DNA from: Prevotella sp. UBA2739
GTDB lineage: Bacteria > Bacteroidota > Bacteroidia > Bacteroidales > Bacteroidaceae
Assembly (NCBI GenBank): GCA_002353525.1
Contig: DEJV01000015.1
Location: 1-39,581 of the forward strand
Direction of reading: 5' to 3'
Length of the DNA: 39,581 nucleotides
Positions 32,597-39,581 of the stretch are shown in pieces. The number at the start of each line of letters is the position of its first letter. Positions within the stretch are counted from its first letter, which is position 1. The position numbers and the translations under genes are program-made. The notes beneath the pieces were generated by a model. That model was not told the DNA's origin and ran no database searches. It saw nothing but the letters and a program-made list of their open reading frames with translations.

Positions 32597-32627
32597 CAAA
32601 TATACACAAAATTATTGAATCCGCCAA
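32597..32627 (-). promoter_or_regulatory. Promoter of the LuxR-type gene, probably leaderless
   Basis: On the minus strand TTG (32625-32627), exactly 20 bp, then TATATTTG (32597-32604). The ATG at 32592 follows after CACA. Confidence 0.7.
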
Positions 32628-32639
32628 TGTTTTTTTTAA

Positions 32640-32671
32640 AAAAAGGAGATGACCATGGTCATCTCCTTTTT
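32640..32671 (-). terminator. Perfect 32-bp palindromic terminator after oadB
   Basis: The two 16-bp halves (AAAAAGGAGATGACCA and its complement) are exact. On the minus strand a T run follows. It ends the decarboxylase operon and also insulates the divergent LuxR promoter. Confidence 0.9.
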
Positions 32672-32693
32672 CTATATTCATGTGGAATCGTGT

Positions 32694-33851
32694 TTAGCTT
32701 AAGAATCCTAACAGGGCACCGGCAGCAACGGCCGAGCCGATCACACCAGCCACGTTCGGTCCCATGGCATGCATGAGCAGGAAGTTGTGGCGGTCGTATT
32801 CCAGACCGATGTTGTTGGAAATACGTGCGGCCATAGGAACGGCCGATACGCCAGCATTACCAATCAGCGGATTCAGCTTCTTGTCTTTTGGCAAGAACAG
32901 GTTCATCAGTTTCACAAAGAGCACACCACTGGCGCTTGCCACGATAAAGGCCATGGCACCCACGGCGAAGATGAAGCAGGTGTTCAGTGTGAGGAACTCA
33001 CTAGCCTGTGTGGAACAACCTACGGTCAGACCCAGCAGCATGACAACGATATCGTTGAGGGCGCTGCCAGCGGTTTTGGCCAGACGGGTTGTCTTTCCCG
33101 ACTCCTTCAGCAGGTTACCGAAGAACAGCATACCCAGCAGGGGAAGGCCAGAAGGCACGATGAACGTGGTGAGCAGCAAACCTATGATAGGGAAGAGAAT
33201 GCGCTCGGTCTGGCTGACATGACGGGCAGGCTTCATGCGGATCACACGCTCTTTCTTGGTGGTGAGCAGACGCATCAATGGCGGCTGAATCAGCGGAACA
33301 AGAGCCATGTATGAATAAGCACATACGGCAATGGCACCCATGAGGTTCGGACTGAGTTTCGAGGACAGGAAGATAGCCGTAGGACCGTCAGCACCACCGA
33401 TGATGGCAATACCAGCGGCTTGGTTGGGCTCGAATCCTAATGCCAGTGCAAACATGTATGCACCGAAAATACCAAACTGAGCGGCAGCACCGATAAGCAC
33501 CAACTTGGGGTTGGCAATCAGTGCGGAGAAATCGGTCATTGCTCCAATACCCAGGAACACAAGTGGGGGATACCATCCCTGACGGACTCCCTGATAGAAG
33601 ATGTTCAACACGGAGTTGTCCTCATAAAGTCCAATTTCCAGTCCGGCATCAGCGCGGAAAGGAATATTGCCCAAGATGATTCCCAGCCCGATGGGTACGA
33701 GCAGCAAGGGCTCGAAGTCCTTCTTGATGGCCAGGTATATCAGAATGGCGCCGACAACAATCATGATGAGGTTACCACCTGTGGCATTGGCAAAACCAGT
33801 GTAGGTGAGAAACTCATTAAAATTGCTTACGAGAAATTCTGTAAAACTCAT
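32694..33851 (-). CDS. oadB: Na+-translocating decarboxylase subunit beta (OadB/MmdB family)
   Basis: This integral membrane subunit decarboxylates the biotin-bound carboxyl group and pumps Na+ outward. It has 385 residues with about 9-11 hydrophobic segments. The Na+/proton site is visible in GGADGPT with Asp155, and the family C-terminal GNAGVSAVPMAAR and MGPNVAGVIGSAVAAG are present. With a biotin carrier and OadG upstream and methylmalonyl-CoA mutase nearby, the substrate is most likely (S)-methylmalonyl-CoA rather than oxaloacetate, but beta subunits do not reveal this. It is the last gene of the operon, ended by a palindromic terminator. Confidence 0.93.
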   Translation of the reverse strand: MSFTEFLVSNFNEFLTYTGFANATGGNLIMIVVGAILIYLAIKKDFEPLLLVPIGLGIILGNIPFRADAGLEIGLYEDNSVLNIFYQGVRQGWYPPLVFLGIGAMTDFSALIANPKLVLIGAAAQFGIFGAYMFALALGFEPNQAAGIAIIGGADGPTAIFLSSKLSPNLMGAIAVCAYSYMALVPLIQPPLMRLLTTKKERVIRMKPARHVSQTERILFPIIGLLLTTFIVPSGLPLLGMLFFGNLLKESGKTTRLAKTAGSALNDIVVMLLGLTVGCSTQASEFLTLNTCFIFAVGAMAFIVASASGVLFVKLMNLFLPKDKKLNPLIGNAGVSAVPMAARISNNIGLEYDRHNFLLMHAMGPNVAGVIGSAVAAGALLGFLS

Positions 33852-33882
33852 AATGATTATTCTTTTTAACTTTTACTTTCTA

Positions 33883-34341
33883 TTACCCAATGGTGACAAG
33901 TGTTGCACCCTCCATGACGGTTTCGCCCTGGCCTACCAATACAGAGGTGATAGTGCCTGAACACTCAGCCTCGATGTTGTTCTGCATTTTCATGGCCTCA
34001 AGAATGACCACGGTATCTCCCGACTTCACGGTGTCGCCTACTTTCACCTTCACCTCTGTGATAGTGCCAGGCAGCGGGGCAATCACCTTACGGCCGGCAC
34101 CTTCTTGTTTGGGAGCTGCGGCCGGAGCTGCTGCAGGAGCAGCGGGCTTTACGAACTTAGCACCCTGCGACACAGGAGGCGTTACGTGAACGGCCTGAAC
34201 TTTAGGAGTAGCCTTGACAGGCTCTTTCATCTCTACTTCAAATGGAATGCCATTTACTGATACTTTGGCGATATTGCCTTCTACTTCTTCGATTTCAACT
34301 TTATAGTCGACACCTTGAACTTTATATTCGTACGTATTCAT
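33883..34341 (-). CDS. Biotin carrier subunit of the decarboxylase (MmdC-like)
   Basis: This 152-residue carrier shuttles CO2 from the carboxyltransferase to the beta subunit. The N-terminal 45 residues form a short beta domain, followed by an Ala/Pro-rich linker (about 66-78, PAAPAAAPAAAPK). The C-terminal biotinyl domain has the EAMKM motif with biotinylated Lys118. The gene lies between oadG and oadB with gaps of 6 and 31 nt. Confidence 0.93.
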   Translation of the reverse strand: MNTYEYKVQGVDYKVEIEEVEGNIAKVSVNGIPFEVEMKEPVKATPKVQAVHVTPPVSQGAKFVKPAAPAAAPAAAPKQEGAGRKVIAPLPGTITEVKVKVGDTVKSGDTVVILEAMKMQNNIEAECSGTITSVLVGQGETVMEGATLVTIG

Positions 34342-34347
34342 AGTTGT

Positions 34348-35277
34348 TTATACTCTTGTCCAATTAGAATGTTTCGGATTAATAGTGATGATACCGCTCT
34401 CGATGTCGTGGGCGTCATCTTGATATTGTTTGAGGGCCATGGCAATAACAGCCAGGTAAACCTCTTTGTTGGCCAGATTGCCTTGCTTGCTCTTGAATGC
34501 GGCTTCTGCCTTCTTGGCAGCCTCGATGGTTGCTGCCTGTTTCGACATCTTCTCCTGGGCCTTAATGGCTGAGGCCTTGCGTGCCATGAACTTGCCAAAG
34601 ATAGAGAAGAACACAAACAGCAGAGTCAGGCAGAAGAACACAATACCCATCGAGAGTACCGTAATACCCAGTCCGTAGGGATCGTCGCGCTTCAATTTGG
34701 CTGCTTTCGACTCTGTCACGCTCTGTTCGTTGTCAATACCAGGGGTTACCATGTCTTTTGGCATTACCCTCCACTCGTACTGGCCGCGCTTTACCTTGAA
34801 GATAGCATACGACTCGTTGACGTTCAGCTTTGGAACGCTGACCGAATCGATGAGGTCAATGCCGTTGCCATCGTAAAGAGCTACCCAGTTTGCGCCAAGA
34901 GAGTCTACAGGAACAGCCAGATGGGCGGTGCCTCTTTTAGGGTTGCTGTTCAGATAGAGTACCAAATGCTGGCGGGCAGACATAGATGTGCGTGGATCAC
35001 CACTGGGGATGATGCACATACGCTTAATGCGCTCGGGGGCACTAAGCGATTTGTCAAGGACGCTTTTGTCGGTGGTAATGTACATGCCGCGAACGTTGTA
35101 GGTAGAGAAAGCGGTGTTCTCTAGTTCCATCCATGCGTCATGATTGCCGAACTCGTCCTGCAAGCTTACGGTATTGTTGGTCAGTACCTCGCTGATCTTA
35201 ATGTTCCGGGCTCCTTGTCCGAACATTAGGGCCGGTGCCGCAAGCAATACGGTTAGCAGAAATCCGATTTTTTTCAT
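34348..35277 (-). CDS. OadG-family subunit with N-terminal lamin-tail-like domain
   Basis: This 309-residue protein is far longer than classical OadG (about 80 residues). It has a signal peptide (1-20), a lamin-tail-like beta domain (about 23-183, starting RNIKISEVLTNN and ending with the LTD-like MVTPGIDN), one membrane helix (about 203-228, GLGITVLSMGIVFFCLTLLFVFF) and a charged cytoplasmic tail typical of OadG, which holds the decarboxylase together. The LTD would be periplasmic. It is followed by the biotin carrier after 6 nt. LTD assignment is from motif pattern only. Confidence 0.8.
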   Translation of the reverse strand: MKKIGFLLTVLLAAPALMFGQGARNIKISEVLTNNTVSLQDEFGNHDAWMELENTAFSTYNVRGMYITTDKSVLDKSLSAPERIKRMCIIPSGDPRTSMSARQHLVLYLNSNPKRGTAHLAVPVDSLGANWVALYDGNGIDLIDSVSVPKLNVNESYAIFKVKRGQYEWRVMPKDMVTPGIDNEQSVTESKAAKLKRDDPYGLGITVLSMGIVFFCLTLLFVFFSIFGKFMARKASAIKAQEKMSKQAATIEAAKKAEAAFKSKQGNLANKEVYLAVIAMALKQYQDDAHDIESGIITINPKHSNWTRV

Positions 35278-35286
35278 TTGTGCAAT

Positions 35287-35314
35287 TATATGGTTTATTT
35301 TATATGGTTTATTT
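35287..35314. repeat. Exact tandem 14-bp duplication upstream of oadG
   Basis: TATATGGTTTATTT occurs twice head to tail. On the minus strand a TATAATTG (35283-35290) lies just before the oadG ATG, a one-mismatch -7 element, but no -33 element is seen. Confidence 0.85.
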
Positions 35315-35355
35315 TTCTCCTTTTGATGGACAGTTAAATGCCACTGGTTGTGGTA

Positions 35356-37041
35356 TTAACCGCAGAAGAACAAAACAATGATCTGTGCGGTGAAAATACG
35401 TAGGAACATGCTGAGAGGATATACGGTAGAATATCCCAGAGCAGGTGCTTCTTTCGAACATACGCTATTGGCGTAAGCCAAGGCTGGGGGATCTGTATAG
35501 GTACCTGCCAGCATGCCCATGATGGTGAAATAGTTGAAACGATAGCGCATTCGGGCAATGGGGCCAATCACCAGTATGGGAATGACCGTGATGAGGAAAC
35601 CTGTGAGCACATACAGCAGTCCGTCGCCTTCGACCACCGTCTCAACAAATCCTGCCCCCGCCTTAATACCAACGCTGGCAAGGAAGAGCACAAGGCCTAT
35701 CTCGCGCAGCATCATGTTGGCTGACGTCGTGGTGTAGGTTACCAGTTTGACCTTATAGCCATAGCGGCCTATCAATATGGCAATAATGAGCGGACCGCCG
35801 GCAATACCCAATTTCATGGGTACAGGCATGCCAGGAATGGCAAAGGGCAGCGAACCGAATATGATACCCAAGAATATGCCCACAAAAATGGTGGCAATAT
35901 TCGGAGCATCCAGACGACGGATAGAGTTACCCATTGCATCTGCCACACGGTTGACGGCATCTTCGGGTCCTACCACCATGATGCGGTCGCCCACCTGCAA
36001 GGGGAGTCCAGCACTGGCAAAGAGGTCCATGCCCTGACGAGTCACGCGTGTGACATTCACTCCGTGTACACTCGAGAAATGCATCTGCCCTAAAGTCTTA
36101 CCGTTGATAGACGGACGGGTAACGAGAATGCGCTTGCTGACCAGTGGCTGGTCTTGTTTTTCCCATTCCACATCAATCTTCGGTCCGATGAAAGCCTCGA
36201 TGGCTTCAGCATCAGCTTCGGCACATACGATAAACAGCTGGTCGTCTTTATGGAACACCGTGTTTCTGTTCGGGATGCTTACATGTCCTTCATGAAGGAT
36301 ACGTGAGCAGACAAAGTCGCGGTTTAGGAAGTTGTGTACTTGAAGCAATGTCTTTCCTTCCAAATACGAGTTGGTGACTTTCAAGAACAACCGGTGGGGT
36401 TTTACGTTCGCGTTTGTAGTCTCAGAGGAAACTAGACGGCGCTCTTCTTTCTCCCATTGAATGCCGCATAGTTTCTTCACGAGAAGCGTTGCCCCAATGA
36501 TACCCAGCACACCCAGCGGGTAGGCACATGCGTAGCCCGAGGCTATCTGTGGAGAGTTACCGTTAGGGAAAATGGTTGATAAGGCCTCGTTGGCCGCACC
36601 CAGACCAGGTGTGTTGGTCACCGCTCCATAGAGTGTACCCACCATCATAGGCAGATTGTTCGGGTCGCTCGTGTCGAAGAAGATGTAGTAGCAGACAAAC
36701 ATCACAACTATGTTCAACAATATGCCCAAGGCTGCAAGGCCGTTGAGCTTGATGCCTGCCGTTCCGAAACTCTCAAAAAAGCCAGGTCCTACTTGCAAGC
36801 CAATCATAAAGACAAACAAGATCAAACCGAAATCCTGAATAAAAGTAAGAATGTTGGTGGGAGCGGTAAACCCAATATGCCCTGCCACAATACCGGCAAA
36901 CAAGACAAAAGTAACACCCAATGAAATGCCCCCTACCTTGATTTTACCTAAATAAACACCAACAGCAATGACCACAGCGTATAGCAAAGCTATATGTGCC
37001 ACAGAATCAGTGTTCGTAAAAAGATTTAACATCCAGTCCAT
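35356..37041 (-). CDS. AspT/YidE-like transporter with two TrkA-C domains
   Basis: This secondary transporter of the aspartate-alanine exchanger type has 561 residues. Two membrane halves of several helices each (about 1-170 and 375-561) flank a cytoplasmic part with two TrkA-C-like domains (SYLEGKTLLQVHNFLNR to FIVCAEADAEAIEAFIG, and INGKTLGQMHFSSVHGVNVTRV to IMVVGPEDAVNRVADAMG). The half-sites TPGLGAA and YTDPPALAYANS are typical of the family. The ATG at 37041 is preferred to the in-frame TTG at 37071. Members exchange dicarboxylates or amino acids; succinate or fumarate export is suggested by the neighbours but unproven. It is 78 nt upstream of oadG. Confidence 0.85.
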   Translation of the reverse strand: MDWMLNLFTNTDSVAHIALLYAVVIAVGVYLGKIKVGGISLGVTFVLFAGIVAGHIGFTAPTNILTFIQDFGLILFVFMIGLQVGPGFFESFGTAGIKLNGLAALGILLNIVVMFVCYYIFFDTSDPNNLPMMVGTLYGAVTNTPGLGAANEALSTIFPNGNSPQIASGYACAYPLGVLGIIGATLLVKKLCGIQWEKEERRLVSSETTNANVKPHRLFLKVTNSYLEGKTLLQVHNFLNRDFVCSRILHEGHVSIPNRNTVFHKDDQLFIVCAEADAEAIEAFIGPKIDVEWEKQDQPLVSKRILVTRPSINGKTLGQMHFSSVHGVNVTRVTRQGMDLFASAGLPLQVGDRIMVVGPEDAVNRVADAMGNSIRRLDAPNIATIFVGIFLGIIFGSLPFAIPGMPVPMKLGIAGGPLIIAILIGRYGYKVKLVTYTTTSANMMLREIGLVLFLASVGIKAGAGFVETVVEGDGLLYVLTGFLITVIPILVIGPIARMRYRFNYFTIMGMLAGTYTDPPALAYANSVCSKEAPALGYSTVYPLSMFLRIFTAQIIVLFFCG

Positions 37042-37059
37042 AATCGTCGAAAATTGCTG

Positions 37060-37091
37060 CAAAGTTACCAATAATATTGCTCATTTAGCAA
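37060..37091 (-). promoter_or_regulatory. Promoter of the AspT-like gene
   Basis: On the minus strand TTG (37089-37091), 21 bp, then TAACTTTG (37060-37067). The leader would be about 13 nt. Confidence 0.6.
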
Positions 37092-37168
37092 TTTTCAACC
37101 AACTATTTTGGCATAAAACTAACAGTTTTTGAATTTTTCACGATTACCAATTATTTTCTCTCGAAATA

Positions 37169-37200
37169 TTTGAACGTATCAGAAAAAACTAGTATCTTTG
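37169..37200 (+). promoter_or_regulatory. mutA promoter
   Basis: TTTG (37169-37172), exactly 20 bp, then TATCTTTG (37193-37200). The leader would be about 50 nt. Confidence 0.8.
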
Positions 37201-37255
37201 CAGGCTGTAAGCGTAGTATCTATTTATACACAACTTATATAATAATTACAAAACT

Positions 37256-39115
37256 ATGTCAAACAACAAGGAAAAGCTCTTCTCTGAGTTTCAAGCGCCT
37301 ACCACTCAAGAGTGGCTGGACAAAATCCAGGTTGACTTGAAAGGTGCCGACTTCCAGAAGAGACTCGTTTGGAGAACAAACGAAGGTTTTAATGTACAAC
37401 CTTTCTATCGTCGCGAGGATCTCGCGAACTTAAAGACACCTGATGCATTGCCAGGTGAGTTCCCGTTCGTACGTGGCAACAAGAAAGACAACAACGTATG
37501 GTATGTTCGCCAGAACATCGTGGTTGACGATCCTGCCAAGGCTAACGCTAAGGCTCTCGACATCCTGAACAAGGGTATCGACTCTTTAGGATTTAAGGTG
37601 AAAGGAAGCCAGGTTAGTGCTGAGCTGATCGACACCTTATTAAATAATATACTGTGCGACATTGTTGAGGTGAACTTCTCAACTTGCCCCGCTCATGCTC
37701 TCGACCTTGCCAACATTCTGGTAGCCTATTTCGAAAAGAAGGGTTACGATAAGGAGAAAGTGGTTGGCAGCATTAATTTCGACCCACTGGAAAAGATGGT
37801 TATGAAGGGTAAGGATGCCACACCGATGCTCGAGGTTGCACCGAAGTTGGTTGAGGCACTGAAAGACTATCCTAATTTCCGCTGCATCTCGGTTAACACT
37901 GAGTCATTGAACAATGCTGGTGCATATATCGTTCAGGAACTGGGCTATGCACTGGCTTGGGGTAATGAGTATCTGCAGCAACTCGTTGATGCGGGCATAG
38001 ATGTTGACCTTGCTGCTAAGAGCATTAAGTTCAATATGGGTGTGAGCGAGAATTATTTCATGGAGCTGGCTAAGTTCCGTGCCGCACGCCTGCTGTGGGC
38101 ACAGATTGTCAAGCAGTATGAGCCCAAGTGCGACTGTGCTTGCAAGATGATTGTCAATGCCACAACATCTACCTATAACCAGACCTTGTTTGATAGCTAT
38201 GTAAACCTCCTTCGCTCTCAGACTGAGGCAATGAGTGCTTCGCTGGGTGGTGTGCACTCTATGGTAGTGACTCCGTTCGACGTGACTTATGAGGATGCAA
38301 CCGAATTCTCTGAGCGTATCGCTCGCAATCAGCAGCTGCTGCTGAAGGAAGAGAGCCACTTCGGTCAGATTGTTGACCCAGGTGCAGGTTCTTATTATAT
38401 TGAGCATCTGACAGATGCCCTGGCACAGGAAGGCTGGAAGATCTTCCTGAAGGTAGAAGAGGAGGGTGGATTCCTTGCTGCTGCTAAGGCTGGAACAATT
38501 CAAGACGACATCAACGCTACCAACGTGAAGCGTCATGGCGATGCTGCCAAGCGTAAGGAGTTCTTGCTGGGTACCAACCAGTTCCCCAACTTCACCGAGA
38601 AGAGCGACGGCAAGCGTGCCAAGCAGGGTGGCTGCTGTTGTCATACCGATGCCGAGAAGTGTGAGCCCGAGTTCAAGACCATCAACAGCACACGTCTGGC
38701 TGCTGACTTCGAGAATTTGCGCATCGAGACCGAGGAGAAGAAGGTTCCTGTGGCATTCATGCTTACCATTGGTAATCTGGCCATGCGTCAGGCTCGTGCC
38801 CAGTTCTCTTGCAACTTCCTGGCTTGTGCTGGCTATAAAGTTATCGACAACCTCGGTTTCAAGACCGTTGAGGAGGGTGTTGATGCAGCACTGAAGGCTA
38901 ACGCCGATATCGTGGTGATCTGCTCTAGCGATGACGAGTATGCCGAGTATGCTATTCCTGCATTCAAGTATCTGGATGGCCGTGCCATGTTTGTGGTTGC
39001 AGGTGCTCCTGCTTGTATGGAAGACCTGAAGGCTGCAGGCATTGAAAACTTCGTGCATGTGAAGTGCAATGTTCTTGAGACACTGAAAGAGTATAACAAG
39101 AAGTTAGGCATTTAA
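37256..39115 (+). CDS. mutA: Methylmalonyl-CoA mutase small (beta) subunit
   Basis: This is the non-catalytic partner of MutB in the B12-dependent isomerisation of succinyl-CoA and methylmalonyl-CoA. It has 619 residues, with a TIM-barrel part (about 1-440, ending with GQIVDPGAGSYYIEHLT) and a cobalamin-binding-like part (about 490-619) that lacks the DxHxxG motif (NFLACAGYKV), as expected of the beta subunit. A cysteine-rich insert (Cys460-462, His463, Cys469) lies in the linker. It is divergent from the AspT-like gene and 17 nt before mutB. Confidence 0.95.
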   Translation: MSNNKEKLFSEFQAPTTQEWLDKIQVDLKGADFQKRLVWRTNEGFNVQPFYRREDLANLKTPDALPGEFPFVRGNKKDNNVWYVRQNIVVDDPAKANAKALDILNKGIDSLGFKVKGSQVSAELIDTLLNNILCDIVEVNFSTCPAHALDLANILVAYFEKKGYDKEKVVGSINFDPLEKMVMKGKDATPMLEVAPKLVEALKDYPNFRCISVNTESLNNAGAYIVQELGYALAWGNEYLQQLVDAGIDVDLAAKSIKFNMGVSENYFMELAKFRAARLLWAQIVKQYEPKCDCACKMIVNATTSTYNQTLFDSYVNLLRSQTEAMSASLGGVHSMVVTPFDVTYEDATEFSERIARNQQLLLKEESHFGQIVDPGAGSYYIEHLTDALAQEGWKIFLKVEEEGGFLAAAKAGTIQDDINATNVKRHGDAAKRKEFLLGTNQFPNFTEKSDGKRAKQGGCCCHTDAEKCEPEFKTINSTRLAADFENLRIETEEKKVPVAFMLTIGNLAMRQARAQFSCNFLACAGYKVIDNLGFKTVEEGVDAALKANADIVVICSSDDEYAEYAIPAFKYLDGRAMFVVAGAPACMEDLKAAGIENFVHVKCNVLETLKEYNKKLGI

Positions 39116-39118
39116 TGA

Positions 39119-39124
39119 AGGAGG
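39119..39124 (+). promoter_or_regulatory. Strong Shine-Dalgarno site before mutB
   Basis: AGGAGG lies 8 nt upstream of the mutB ATG at 39133. No other gene in the window has such a site, and Bacteroidota usually start translation without one. It decides the mutB start. Confidence 0.75.
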
Positions 39125-39132
39125 ACTGAAAC

Positions 39133-39581
39133 ATGAGAAAAGATTTTAAAAATATCGATATTTATGCCGGTATTCACCAGACCGATGGTAGTGCCTGGCT
39201 GAAGGAGAACAATATTGTGCCTAACTGGAAGACCCCCGAGCACATTGAGGTTCGTCCTGTTTATACCAAGGAAGACCTTGAGGGAATGGAGCATCTCGAC
39301 TTTGCTGCCGGTATTCCTCCTTATCTTCGTGGTCCGTATTCTATGATGTATCCGTTCCGCCCATGGACCATCCGTCAGTATGCTGGATTCTCTACGGCTG
39401 AGGAGTCGAATGCATTCTATCGTCGTAACCTGGCCTCTGGTCAGAAAGGTTTGTCGGTGGCTTTCGACCTGCCTACACACCGTGGCTACGACCCCGACAA
39501 TGCCCGTGTAGTAGGCGATGTGGGTAAGGCTGGTGTGTCTATCTGTAACGAGGAGAATATGAAGGTGCTCTTCTCTGGCAT
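39133..39581 (+). CDS. mutB: Methylmalonyl-CoA mutase large subunit, N-terminal part
   Basis: Only the first 149 codons are present; the gene leaves the window. The catalytic subunit binds cobalamin and CoA substrate. Family features are the start MRKDFKNIDIYAG, then GIPPYLRGPYSMMYPFRPWTIRQYAGFSTAEESN, and LSVAFDLPTHRGYDPDNARVVGDVGKAGVSI. This includes the Tyr, Arg and His region that contacts the substrate. The C-terminal cobalamin domain must be downstream. It is translated from a strong Shine-Dalgarno site, 17 nt after mutA. Confidence 0.96.
   Translation, partial: MRKDFKNIDIYAGIHQTDGSAWLKENNIVPNWKTPEHIEVRPVYTKEDLEGMEHLDFAAGIPPYLRGPYSMMYPFRPWTIRQYAGFSTAEESNAFYRRNLASGQKGLSVAFDLPTHRGYDPDNARVVGDVGKAGVSICNEENMKVLFSG

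Overview
The window reads as a chromosome segment of an anaerobic, saccharolytic Bacteroidota, most likely Prevotella or a close relative. The grounds are SusC/SusD-type genes, promoters of the Bacteroidota form (TTTG/TTG, about 20 bp, TAnnTTTG), near absence of Shine-Dalgarno sites, T9SS-like C-terminal tails, a class III (anaerobic) ribonucleotide reductase, and the Na+-pump decarboxylase plus methylmalonyl-CoA mutase genes of the succinate-propionate pathway. No rRNA, tRNA, insertion sequence, prophage or CRISPR array was seen.

Region 1 (about 1-18,530) is a polysaccharide utilization locus. A first unit encodes SusC, SusD, a SusE-like lipoprotein and a GH43 enzyme. Next comes a membrane TPR/HTH regulator of the DUF6377 kind that is broken by a one-base frameshift. 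A second unit encodes a GH31 enzyme, a SusE/F-like binding protein without a lipobox, a large GLUG-repeat surface protein and a second, canonical GH31 alpha-glucosidase. No GH13 enzyme is present, so this is not an ordinary starch locus. The likely scheme is outer-membrane capture and import of an alpha-linked oligosaccharide, with trimming by GH31 and GH43.

Region 2 (about 18,620-24,600) is a surface-polysaccharide cluster: a long structured leader, two GT2 glycosyltransferases, a GINT1-like beta-propeller protein, a GT4 glycosyltransferase, an NTP_transf_5-type nucleotidyltransferase, and a convergent rfbA.

Region 3 (about 24,600-27,630) is housekeeping: a conserved unknown protein, a ZapB-like coiled coil, ZapA and ribonuclease Y, closed by a strong terminator.

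Region 4 (about 27,670-32,600) holds nrdD and nrdG flanked by two LuxR-type regulators with closely similar HTH domains. One is fused to a hemerythrin/RIC-like sensor and the other to a degenerate receiver. This suggests oxygen- or NO-linked control. The 400 bp after nrdG contain two tandem arrays with 21-22 bp units.

Region 5 (about 32,640-39,581) encodes OadB, a biotin carrier and OadG (with an N-terminal lamin-tail domain), an AspT-like transporter, and divergent mutA-mutB; mutB runs off the window. Together these convert succinyl-CoA to propionyl-CoA and pump Na+, although the carboxyltransferase alpha subunit is not in the window.

A recurring oddity is that many intergenic gaps carry short tandem repeats of 7-9 bp, several of them arranged as large inverted repeats.
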